Origin: Hamiltosporidium magnivora
Taxonomy: Eukaryota; Microsporidia; Dubosqiidae
DNA: 18,177 nucleotides
Direction of reading: 5' to 3'
Assembly: GCA_004325065.1 (NCBI GenBank)
Contig: PITI01000167.1
Span: 1 to 18,177, forward strand
A program made the translations under genes and the position numbers. This document shows, piece after piece, positions 1 to 8,139 of this stretch. How positions within the stretch are numbered: the stretch's first letter is position 1; every line of letters begins with the position of its first letter. The notes under the pieces are model-generated. The model saw nothing but the letters and a program-made list of their open reading frames with translations. It was not told the origin of the DNA and did not search any database.

Positions 1-1063
1 AAAGTGATAAAGTTTTCATTTCGTAAAATAATTTTGCTACCAGTGCTTTTCTTAATTTCTCTTTCTAACCTATATTTTTTCCAGTAAAAAGCTTTATAAA
101 TATAAAAATTTAATTAACGTTCACATACTTTGAAAAGCATTTCATCTTGTGAATATATCACTTCGTTTTTATAACAATTCATATTTTGCGATGCATATGT
201 TAACTTGCTACTCAATAATAGGTTGACTCTTCTAGTATATATTCTAGGAAGCTTAACAGCTATTTCATATCAGCCGAACAAGTATAATATTTTTCCTATG
301 ATTTCAAGCCTTGCAAAATCCAAGTTAAAAAGTCAACCGGTTTGAAATTAATCACTTTCATGTTTTTTAAAAAACGCGATTTTTTCTTGATTGCACTATT
401 TTTTATGAATATAATCATGTTGTTTAATTTTTTATAAGTTCTTAGCTTAGTTTTTCTTGTATCTCTTCATTTGAATTACGTGTTTGGTTTCTTCTCCTGT
501 ATTATATTACTTTTCAAATGAGAAAACAATGAATTTTTATAATAGAATAGCTTGTTTTTACATGTTTTTTTTTGTTAATAACTTTTTTCTATTAATTTAA
601 AAGTTTTAAATACAAAAAATATATTGAATTCGTCTTTCATATTGGTCCCTTGGATTTTTATTTCAAGGTGCCTAGTATTATTAAATGTTGTATAAATAAC
701 TACTATTAAATCTATTATTTACTTATAGGGTGTTTGTGGCATTTGAAGCAAAATTATGCACCAAAGCATCACAATCAACATAAATTTAAGCTATTTATCT
801 GGTTTCGGCTTGTCTTAGCTTCCTACAATTTTTAAAAAGAAGATTACATAAACGAGTGAAAATTTAGAAATACTGTTACGTAATATGACAGAGCATTTAT
901 TTTTAATAAAAATCAATTCAATGTATTTTGTGTTCTTTATGGGTAGAAGAAAAAAAGTTGGCAGATAAAATATAAAAAATGAAGAAATAAAGGCTGTAAA
1001 CAAATCGTAAATTAGTTTAAAAGAGACAAAAACGTGTGATAGAGATGACGTGAAGATATCTAG
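1..1063. other. AT-rich flank, no recognisable gene
   Basis: This stretch lies 5' of retrotransposon copy A and is repeated without change at 12905-13967. It is strongly AT-rich with many T and A runs. The only long open frame is antisense (815-1102). That frame starts inside the retrotransposon leader and runs into low-complexity Phe/Ile/Leu-rich sequence, so I treat it as chance. The perfect conservation between arms holds across the whole stretch, not just one frame, so it does not indicate coding selection. Confidence 0.6.
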
Positions 1064-1540
1064 ACGCATCAACCACAACCGACCATCCATAACAAAATCC
1101 ACTCCCCATCGAGCAATGCGTTCCGGGTTATTCCAGCCAGCCTGCTCGATTCCACACCCCCTTCTTCCTGTCTCGATTTGTCTGCGTGTAGACCAGCCAA
1201 CACAATAGAAAACCTGAAAGCACCTGCTATTCTAGAAGGAAATCGACAGATAGTATTACATTCAATACTTGACTCTGTCACGGCCGTAGAGCAGGAAAAG
1301 CCTAGATCTGCTATTTTAGCACTGCAGAAAAGATTTGAGAGAATGCCTAGAAATAGCTGCTCTGCAATTCTTACGTACTATAATGAGAAATTTGGTCGAA
1401 CTGATGATTTTGATGTGTTAAAAAAATTTAAACAAAATAAGGCAGAAAGAGAAATAAGGCAAGAAGAGAATAGAGAGCGACGTAGAATCGTCACGTTTCT
1501 CACTGATCCATGTTCCTTAACTGACACACACTCTAAATGA
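1064..1540 (+). pseudogene. N-terminal part of non-LTR retrotransposon polyprotein, copy A
   Basis: The frame is open from just after a TAG at 1061 to a TAA at 1538. The longest ORF within it uses a TTG at 1178, but coding-like sequence extends upstream without an in-frame ATG, so the true start is not visible. The product is Pro/Ser-rich at first, then charged, with the motif RPANTIENL near 1190 and a basic Glu/Arg-rich stretch (AEREIRQEENRERRR) near its end. The same frame is present in copy B (about 14090-14300), where it is broken by indels. After the stop, coding-like sequence continues at 1540 with MNLREKF. I recognise no known domain here; in R2-type elements this region usually binds nucleic acid, but I see no clear zinc finger. 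Confidence 0.6.
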
Positions 1541-2225
1541 ACCTGAGAGAAAAGTTCTTGTGTAAAATCAAGGAACTCTCGGAAAAAGAAATCGGAGATA
1601 TAGTGACTCAAATTAGAAAACTTCCACGTGAATTAATTGATATTAAAGTTTTAGACCTCATAAATTAGATCACGGGTGAATATGCTGAATTTCATGTCCC
1701 TACGAATGTTAGTGATGCAGCGAATCATCCAAGCGGCCCAGGTATGCTAAAGCGAGGTAACAAGTAAGCTTAACCTAGATCCGCTAAAATGGAATGTATA
1801 GAAAGTAAACTTTGCAAGTTAGTACTTTATAAAGATCTCGTTGAGAAGGCTCATAAACAGAAAAAGCTCAACTTCGGAAACGAAAAGTCCTGAAAAATTA
1901 GGCGAGAGTTTAATTTAGACTTAAGCAGAATAAATGATTTCTCTAGGTCTGTGGTTAAAAAGAATGAGGCTTCGAATTTGACGAGAAAAAACATCCGATT
2001 AAAGAGAGCAGGAAGAAATTCCGGAAAGAGAATCGTCTTTGAGTCATTCCGAGGTCGAATCTATCTAGGCTTATCTGAGCGCGTTGAATTCGAGCATTTG
2101 GTTTATCTGTCGAAATTATAGAAGTTTGGTTTACAATATAGACAAAGAGAATAAGGTAGTTACATAAGATGATTTTTTTATACCTTTCGTGTCAGATACG
2201 CAACAGACCGCTTTTTCTTCACGTG
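1541..2225 (+). pseudogene. Degraded linker between N-terminal region and RT, copy A
   Basis: Reading from 1540, a frame of about 45 codons (beginning MNLREKF) runs into a TAG, then continues past it with ITGEYAEFHVPTNV. Further Lys/Glu-rich pieces follow in shifting frames. The aligned stretch in copy B (about 14420-15100) carries a different set of stops and gaps, showing that the two copies decayed independently. No domain is recognised. It is called coding debris because conserved peptide pieces such as KVLDLIN and the Lys-rich helices recur in both copies. Confidence 0.5.
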
Positions 2226-3067
2226 AAGAGTTAAATATAGCATGAATTGGCTGCCTAACTTGAAAGCCGCCGGAATTGATGGTATTTATAACTTTTAGAT
2301 CAAGAAACTTAGCATCATAAATATCTTTACGATATTGTGAAAGTCATATGTTACGAAGGAACGCCTCAAGTCGACGGGTATTATTGCAAACTTACCTATC
2401 TGATACCTAAAAGTACACAAAAGCAGGTTCTAATATCAGGCCGATAACCTGTATAAACATAGGTCAAAATGTGTTACTAAAGTTCACAGCTTTAGGCAAA
2501 AGACGAGTATTACTAACGGATAATCAGTGTGGATGCGCTTAGAGAAGCGCAAGAAGCAAAATACCAGGTATTTTTAAAAGTTTCAAGGAATAAATAGTAC
2601 GCAAAAAATCTTAAGGCAACATGTATACATGTCAAAAAACCTCATGAGTCAATGGATCATGCTTATTTGACTTAATTCATAAAAAACCTCAATTTATCTA
2701 TTGAATTCGGAAATTTCTTTTAAGTATCTATATCAAAATAGAAAATTAATATATCATTTGGGCCTGAAAATATTATGTGCAAGAAAATCGATGGAGAGAT
2801 TCTGCAATAGGATAGTCTGTCACCATTGTTGTTTGTGTTTTGGATGGATCTATTGAGCGAAAGCTTAATTAAAAATACACAAGAGTGAAAATAAAGACAG
2901 ATAAAGAATCTTACGCGAATAATCAACTCTTGTTTATTGATGATCTTAAGCTCTTTGCCGAAGATGTACAAAAAGTTGAAGTAAATACGGAGGAGGTTAC
3001 GAAGTTTATTAAAAAAGGATTGGAAATTAACAAAGAGATGTCAGCCACTAATGTTCAATGTGATTAA
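2226..3067 (+). pseudogene. Reverse transcriptase domain remnant, copy A
   Basis: Motifs of a LINE reverse transcriptase appear in order over several frames: AAGIDGIYNF (2266-2295), TYLIPKS then NIRPITC (about 2390-2455), LLTDNQ (about 2512-2530), the motif A region IHVKK...SMDHAYL (about 2625-2670), DSLSPLLFV (2811-2837) and the catalytic box LLFIDDLKLFA (about 2930-2962). The last motif lies in an ORF at 2885-3067. In motif A the expected catalytic Asp of I-D-V-K is His (CAT at 2628-2630), and the Gly of the QG-DSLSP motif is replaced by a stop (TAG at 2808-2810). The F-I-D-D box itself is intact. Such an enzyme would have copied element RNA at a nicked target, but this copy cannot be functional. 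Confidence 0.88.
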
Positions 3068-3806
3068 TTTACTGCTACTCTTCTTGAAGGGATATGTGTT
3101 TATAAATACCTTTGAATTATAGAAGATAGCAGAAGTTTTTCAACAAGTAAGAAGTTTAAATGTGTACGGATAAAACTGATAGCACAAGTTCAAAGACTTT
3201 GTCGCACGAGATTAACTACAATAAATTTATTTGAAGCAATTTATCAACAAGCAATTTCTTTACTAAACTATCATAAAGGTGTACCCCGACTAAAATCGGC
3301 TGACTTCTCTGGGTTAGATAATGCGGTGCGTGTAGTTTTAGTAAAGAAAAAAATACATATACGCCTAAGATGTAAAGAACGTCTATGCCTTCCACGCAAT
3401 GAACTTGGAAGAGGTTTACATAGGGTCGAGGTAAACAGCAAAATATGCTTTTGCAACTCTAGGATTGTCTGGAAAAACACAAAGATACATCGACAGAAAA
3501 GCAGTAATCCTAAAGGTTGAGAATAATAATAATACCTACCCTTCACTAATTAAAAACTTCTTAAAAATAAAATACGGGTTGGAAAAGGAAGTCACAAAAA
3601 AGAAATTGGAAGAACCTCAACTAGCTAACTTATATAACGAAATAGAAAACCGAAAACCACATTCAAGGTTATATAGTGCTAGAAATAACAAACAGGTAAG
3701 TTTAAATAACTCCTCAAAATGGTTAAAGAAAGGAATTGTAGGATTACGCAATGAAGCAGGATTTTGTTATTTCCAGGATAGAAATGTATTCTGGGATGCA
3801 GAAGGT
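3068..3806 (+). pseudogene. RT thumb/connection region of polyprotein, copy A
   Basis: Two overlapping ORFs (3326-3520 and 3465-3827) carry the next part of the polyprotein. The first gives KKKIHIRLRCKERLCLPRNE and then leaves the real frame near 3430. The second gives a Lys/Asn-rich helix-forming region, then NEIENRKPHSRLYSARNNK and FCYFQDRNVFW just before the CCHC knuckle. A one-base shift separates them. The part at 3068-3320 aligns with 15940-16190 but has several indels. Position between the RT box and the zinc knuckle matches the thumb and linker of R2-type proteins; no catalytic function is assigned here. Confidence 0.7.
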
Positions 3807-4200
3807 ATGTGTCAACACTGCAACTAGTCTAGGAAAACAGTAGATCACCTAGCAACGAGATGTGAAAAAATGTTTAGTCCTGACTACAAAGACGACATAA
3901 GAAGTGGTACGATGTAAAAATTTACTTTTGCTGAATAAATATAAGTTTAAGTCTTCGAAACGAATTAGAAGCCACTCAGTTCAAGAAATTCTTGATAACG
4001 AATATGCAGAGATAAAAGTAGACACCAGAATAAAAACTGATGTCAAGATTCGGTGTAAAAACCAGATATATTTCTTTTAGACAAGAGACAGAATAGGATA
4101 ACCCTCATTGATGTAGGAATTACTACCCAAGACTCTCTTAGAATAGTTGAACAGAGAAGCTTAGGAAGTATGAGGTATTTGCAATTGATTTAGGTTTTAT
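3807..4200 (+). pseudogene. CCHC knuckle and restriction-like endonuclease (RLE) remnant, copy A
   Basis: In-frame codons give Cys at 3810 and 3819, His at 3846 and Cys at 3861, that is CX2CX8HX4C, the knuckle that precedes the endonuclease in R2-type LINEs. All four ligands remain, but a TAG (3825-3827) lies inside the motif. Downstream, NKYKF and KRIRSHSVQEI are followed by an endonuclease region. Here the RPD motif seen in copy B has been lost to a one-base deletion near 4057, and the frame stops at 4078-4080. The later LIDVGITTQDS segment (about 4110-4135) matches the D/E-x-G-I part of the PD-(D/E)XK-like fold. This domain would have nicked target DNA. Confidence 0.75.
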
Positions 4201-4727
4201 TTATTAATGTACTGTAGAAAAATTCTGTATGTGATAATCTGGAACGGTGTTGTGACAAAATACCATAAGACGTATGTTAAGAGACTGTAAATACCACTTA
4301 ATGTAGAGGCATATATAAACCATAGTACTCAAGAAGTCAGTCGAAACAATTTCTTTTGATCGACGAAGATGACTTGAGTCTAGACCAAATGCCGAAGAGA
4401 GCTGGAAGAGTGTATCATTAATTGTTATTTTAGAGCTGAAATGCATAAACAACCAACACCCCCTTTAAAGATAATAGACAACGAGGAAGAGGATCTGAAA
4501 TCGGAAAATTCAAAACATATTTACCCCTTATTTTGCATGGCATGACCACAGCAAAGGAACCAACAACTAATACAAATGAAGAGTTGGAGTTGGAGGAAGA
4601 GATAGAAGTGGTTGAAATTGTGGAACGAATTATTTTAAAGAGAAAAATTTGTGTTCTTTTTTCTGATTTAACTCATTTTTCCAATTTTTTAATTTTTCAA
4701 AAAATAAAAGTAAGAGATGTATGGTGA
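4201..4727 (+). pseudogene. C-terminal, acidic tail of retrotransposon polyprotein, copy A
   Basis: Peptide pieces after the endonuclease include VTKYHKTYV (about 4253-4280) and, from 4441, MHKQPTPPLK followed by an acidic stretch. The frame shifts near 4515 and continues in an ORF at 4533-4727 containing NTNEELELEEEIEVVEIVE. The matching tail in copy B (17321-17545) stays open in one frame, and the inverted fragment near 7310-7340 encodes a similar acidic end. Three independent occurrences support this as the real C-terminus. Its role is unknown to me. Confidence 0.65.
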
Positions 4728-4735
4728 TTTTTTAT

Positions 4736-5508
4736 CCATAACTTAATAGAATAACAAAAATTAATCTTAAATACAAAATAAAATAGAAAGTAAAAAACAA
4801 AATAAAATATAAATAAAAGAAATTAAACTCTTTCAATTATAATTGATTCTACTTCATACTTCTGTATGATATTTTTTTAAAGCAAAACTTCATTGTTTAA
4901 TTTGAATTGCATAACTAACAACTAAATAGATCAATGATGGTCATAATTACAAAAAAAAACGTAATAAAGATGTCTTCTTTGTATTTTTGTTTGTTAAAAG
5001 CTCTTTCCAAAATGGCAATATATTAAGTTAAAAACGCGATTTCGTTACAACGAACATCAACATCTTATTTCATTTTTAAAAAAACACTTGGTTATATTCA
5101 AGTATATGACTGTATTGAATTTGTCTCGTTCCTTTGTATCAGCCCAGTACATACAGACACTTCAGAGTTGCTTTATGTTGCGCAAAATGTTTTGAAATGT
5201 GTTCGGTCTGCTAAATATGATTTCCTGCAATTTTGAATTTAAAAAAACTTTTTTGTACGACTATAATTTTATCAAATTGCTGTCGGAATTCCATAGCTCA
5301 TTTTATGATTATTTTTTTTAGTAAGTAATGGAATAATGTAAGCCATTGGATATGAAATTTATTAAATTAATTTTTATACTTGAGAGGTTTTTTAAAAAAA
5401 TAACTTCAAAATTTTGTTCAACACAGAACTTATTATTTAAGGGTAAATTTCACGTAAAACTTCAAATTATAAAGAAATTGGTCATAAAAACGCATAAAAC
5501 TTAAAAAT
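4736..5508. other. AT-rich 3' flank of copy A, partly in the direct repeat
   Basis: No gene is seen. The stretch to 5303 is shared with 17608-18177. About 150 bases (roughly 4735-4882) match without a visible difference, and the rest differs at scattered sites and small indels. From 5304 to 5508 the sequence cannot be compared because arm 2 leaves the window. It includes the downstream side of the minus-strand gene that ends at 5509. Confidence 0.6.
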
Positions 5509-5513
5509 TTATT
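5508..5513 (-). promoter_or_regulatory. AATAAA polyadenylation signal overlapping the stop codon
   Basis: On the minus strand the last sense codon and the stop read GAA-TAA and are followed by ATTTTT, giving AATAAA across the stop. Poly(A) signals overlapping or lying very close to the stop are known from microsporidia with short 3' UTRs. In DNA this AT-rich the match could also arise by chance. Confidence 0.55.
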
Positions 5514-7065
5514 CAAAAATAATAGTTTTTTTCTTTATAAATTCATCATTTCCAAAATGGCTGGTCAAAGTAGATTTAAAACAATATTCGAAACAAATCA
5601 TAACATTATTTCTGATTTTTAAATCTATATCACTCATATTTCCTCCATGAAGAATTTCTGTTTTGGATATTTTCTTTTCTTCAAAAAATTCGGTTATTAT
5701 ATCGTTGAAAATTGAATCTTCAACTTTGTAAATATAAAAGGAAATATATGTTTGGGATTTAAGATTCTCTTTTAACTTCACCAAAAACAGTTTTATATCT
5801 TCACAGAAAGGGCTGATTTCGGGGATTTCCCCAAATATTTCTTTAAGAATTTCTTTTCGTACTGCTTCAGCATCAGGAAAATCTTCACTTACTATTTTGT
5901 AAAACCTCTCTTTTTTAAATTTTGAAAAAATTTGTCTGATAAAAACTATGAGCCAGTCTTCAATCGACAAACTAAACGATAGGTATAAAGTGTGATTTGA
6001 ATATTTTTCGAGTAATTCTTTAAAGCGTAAGAGTTCGCGACTCGACCAGTAAGTTGGAAAAATATTTTTCGAAACATTTTGAATCACTACTGGTAAACGA
6101 AGTTTATTATTATCAAAAATTAATGTAAAGATTTTTTTCTTAAATATATCTCTGAAGTTTTTGTTTTGGTAGTTCTCAAGAATTAACCCACAAAGTCCCA
6201 TAAAAAGTTCTTCTTTTGATTCTTCGGGTGTTTGCATAATTCGATTTTCATAAGATTTTGGAAGTGGCCATGCATTCTTCGTATATATTTTTTTTATGAT
6301 TTTGAAAAATTCATTATTTTCGATTTCCGAATTTAAATATTCTTTGTTTTTAATTGCAATATAAACCGAAAAATCAGTATATTTTTGATTCAGAAAAACC
6401 AAGTTAGCTGCAAAAGCGAAAAACAAATTTTCAAATATAAGTTTCTTAACTTCTTTGTCTTTAATACTACTTTGAATTACTTCAATTTTTTCTTTTTGGG
6501 TTTTAAGATGCTTTTCAGTTATTTCCTTAGGTATGATTATATCGAGCATTTTTTCGACAAAAAAATCCTCAGAGAATGTCGGCCCCTTTAAAATATGTTT
6601 TAATACAATAATTTCATCTGTTTTCAAAGTTTTTTGGTTGATGCAACACTGAATATACTTCTTTAAAAAGATTTTTTTAAAATTTAAAAGTATCGATTTG
6701 TATATGAGTTTTTCATTTTTGAAATCAAAATCACTTGGGCGCTTCTTAAAATCCTTCAATTGTTTTTTAATAGCTTCTTTCTGTGAATCTTCGAAGATAC
6801 ATTTTGTTATTTCTAAATGGGCTTCAAGAAAGACTTTAGGGTAAGGTAGGACTAAAGAAATGTCGTCTATCCCATCTTGATATCTATTCGTTATGTTAAC
6901 ATGGAAAGGATCGAGAGCTGGCGGTTCGGAAGGATTAAATATATCTTGTATAAACTGTGAATCTGTGGCATTATCTGGAACTTTTTTGCAATTCATGTCT
7001 AAGATCGGATTCGAAATACCAGCATAGAGGGAGTTTTGAATTAAAAAAATGGTGAAGAGATTCAT
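5509..7065 (-). CDS. Hypothetical protein, 518 aa, probable signal peptide
   Basis: This is the only long uninterrupted ORF in the window, and it is open for 518 codons in DNA where stops are frequent elsewhere, so it is very probably a real gene. The start is supported by CCCCC immediately before the ATG and a TATA-like TTTATAAA about 20 bases further up. The N-terminus (MNLFTIFLIQNSLYAGIS) is hydrophobic and resembles a signal peptide with possible cleavage near residue 15-18. The rest is Lys/Glu/Phe/Ile-rich, predicted mostly helical, without further obvious membrane spans, and has scattered cysteines including a CC pair near residue 139. I recognise no domain. A secreted, lineage-specific microsporidian protein, possibly a member of an expanded family, is the likeliest reading (inference). 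Its neighbours are decayed transposons, so there is no functional context. Confidence 0.88.
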   Translation of the reverse strand: MNLFTIFLIQNSLYAGISNPILDMNCKKVPDNATDSQFIQDIFNPSEPPALDPFHVNITNRYQDGIDDISLVLPYPKVFLEAHLEITKCIFEDSQKEAIKKQLKDFKKRPSDFDFKNEKLIYKSILLNFKKIFLKKYIQCCINQKTLKTDEIIVLKHILKGPTFSEDFFVEKMLDIIIPKEITEKHLKTQKEKIEVIQSSIKDKEVKKLIFENLFFAFAANLVFLNQKYTDFSVYIAIKNKEYLNSEIENNEFFKIIKKIYTKNAWPLPKSYENRIMQTPEESKEELFMGLCGLILENYQNKNFRDIFKKKIFTLIFDNNKLRLPVVIQNVSKNIFPTYWSSRELLRFKELLEKYSNHTLYLSFSLSIEDWLIVFIRQIFSKFKKERFYKIVSEDFPDAEAVRKEILKEIFGEIPEISPFCEDIKLFLVKLKENLKSQTYISFYIYKVEDSIFNDIITEFFEEKKISKTEILHGGNMSDIDLKIRNNVMICFEYCFKSTLTSHFGNDEFIKKKTIIFE

Positions 7066-7070
7066 GGGGG
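7066..7070 (-). promoter_or_regulatory. CCC-type start-site motif
   Basis: Five cytosines (minus strand) lie directly before the ATG of the 518-aa gene. A CCC or GGG-type motif just upstream of the start codon is a known feature of microsporidian genes and is linked to transcription start. It stands out because the surrounding 60 bases are very AT-rich. Confidence 0.7.
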
Positions 7071-7084
7071 TTTAATTTTCTTGC

Positions 7085-7092
7085 TTTATAAA
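7085..7092 (-). promoter_or_regulatory. TATA-like box of the 518-aa gene
   Basis: The palindromic sequence TTTATAAA lies 20-27 bases upstream of the ATG, just before the C-run. The spacing suits a TATA element for a transcript with a very short leader. The local AT content makes the match weaker evidence than the C-run. Confidence 0.4.
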
Positions 7093-7138
7093 CCCAGTGT
7101 TCCTGTCAAAATATTGATTTTAATTAATTTTGATTTAT

Positions 7139-7191
7139 AAAAAGTCAAAAAAGTCAAAAAAGTCAAAAAAGTCAAAAAATTCAAAAAAGTC
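7139..7191. repeat. Tandem repeat, 9-bp unit, six copies
   Basis: The unit AAAAAAGTC is repeated about six times (the first copy one base short, the fifth with TTC instead of GTC). Read from the gene's strand the unit is GACTTTTTT. The array lies 74-126 bases upstream of the start of the 518-aa gene, inside its likely promoter region. It may be a plain microsatellite or may act as an upstream element; the sequence alone does not decide. Confidence 0.9.
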
Positions 7192-7299
7192 AATTTAATT
7201 GAGAATTTCTAAATTAGGAAAATGACTTAAAAGCAATTTTTTTAATTTTTTATTTCTTTTTTTATTTAAAGGAATTCTAGGTTAAAACATCTTTATAAC

Positions 7300-8110
7300 T
7301 ATTATAAATTTCATTCTACTTCTTTAACCACTATCGTTTCTTCTTCAACATCCAACACTTAATTGATGTTAATTTTAGGTTTCTATAACGTGGTTCCTCC
7401 TTCTGACATATGAGATGTAATATTTTTTGTATTTTCCGTTTTAAACCCATCTTCCTCGTTGTCTACTTGTTTTAAAAAGAGTGTTAGTTGTTTTTACATC
7501 ACAGCCTAGTATAACACTTACTTAATGGCGCTCTCTCCCAGCTTTTTATTGTATTTGACTTGACTAAGATTCTCTTTGTCGATCAAAATAAATTGTATCG
7601 ACTGTCTTTTTGAGTACTATGGATTGTATATATGCCTCTACATTCATTGGTATTTGTAGCCTTTTAGCATATTTTTTGTTGTATTCTATCACAATACCGT
7701 CCCAGGTCATCACATAAGGAATCATCTCTACACCTCATTTATAAATAAGAATTAAATCATTTTCTACTAAGTCATAATTCCCAAGTTTCTATGTTTTAAC
7801 TGTTTGAACAGAATATTGGGATGTGATTCCTACTTCAATGTGTGTTATCTTATTTTTCCTCATATCTTAGCTTAAATTTCAATAGTTAAAATAATTTATT
7901 TGCAACTGAAAATTTCTTAGCTATTAATTATATATCTTCTCAAATCTTTATTGCTTATTTACTCCCGATTTTTTCTACCTCTAGGTGTTTATGATGAACA
8001 TATTAAAAGCGTTTTGTCGCTGGTCAATGTCTTTGCATTTTCAGTTTTAATTCCTCTTTTACGAAAATCCTGTTTTAAGGGGTCAAACCAAAACGAAATT
8101 CATAGATTCC
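7300..8110 (-). mobile_element. 3' fragment of a related RLE-type non-LTR retrotransposon, inverted
   Basis: Read on the minus strand, this stretch encodes pieces matching the endonuclease and C-terminal parts of copies A and B. They are KITHIEVGITSQ (about 7830-7860), IPYVMTWDGIV (about 7695-7725), LQIPMNVEAYIQS (about 7625-7665), a VLKKTV piece (about 7600-7620) and the acidic end DVEEE near 7340. The region above 7880 shows only faint likeness to the CCHC and following helices (for example around 8000-8030), so the upper limit is uncertain. It differs enough from copies A and B to be another subfamily. Stops and frameshifts make it non-coding now. It lies about 230 bases upstream of the 518-aa gene, on the same strand. 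Confidence 0.75.
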
Positions 8111-8139
8111 TCTCTTTTTCCGAGCTAAATCTCTAAAAT

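Larger units (their letters stand above)
1064..4735 (+). mobile_element. Decayed RLE-type (R2-like) non-LTR retrotransposon, copy A
   Basis: Recognisable pieces of one polyprotein occur in the right order on the + strand. They are an N-terminal region (1064-1540), a linker (1541-2225), a reverse transcriptase (about 2226-3067), a thumb/connection region (3068-3800), a CCHC knuckle (3810-3863), a restriction-like endonuclease region (about 3920-4200) and a Glu-rich tail (4441-4660). This order, with the endonuclease after the RT, is that of R2/CRE-type site-specific LINEs and not of APE-type LINEs. Many stops and frameshifts make it a pseudogene. The exact 5' and 3' ends are inferred from where coding similarity begins and ends; no target-site duplication or poly(A) tail is clear. 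Confidence 0.85.
1..5303. repeat. Long direct repeat, arm 1
   Basis: This arm matches 12905-18177 in the same orientation. Position 1 aligns with 12905, and 5303 aligns with the last base of the window, so neither outer limit can be fixed. The first 1068 bases show no difference that I could find by line-by-line comparison. From 1069 to about 4735 substitutions and indels are frequent, with a net length change of about 27 bases. From about 4735 to 4882 the arms match again almost perfectly, and the remainder differs at scattered sites. The arm carries retrotransposon copy A with both its flanks, so the unit is a segmental duplication rather than simply two insertions of one element. Confidence 0.93.

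Noticed and set aside
815..1102. 95-codon antisense ORF, identical in both arms (also 13719-14006)
   Set aside because: Its identity only reflects the identical 1068-base flank. The product is low-complexity Phe/Ile/Leu-rich, and there is no C-run, TATA-like box or other start context.
7139..7191. CRISPR-like array
   Set aside because: The units are 9 bases long with no spacers between them, so this is a simple tandem repeat.
7951..8136. 61-codon + strand ORF with TTG start
   Set aside because: It is antisense to the inverted LINE fragment or its edge, is mostly hydrophobic, and has no supporting signal.
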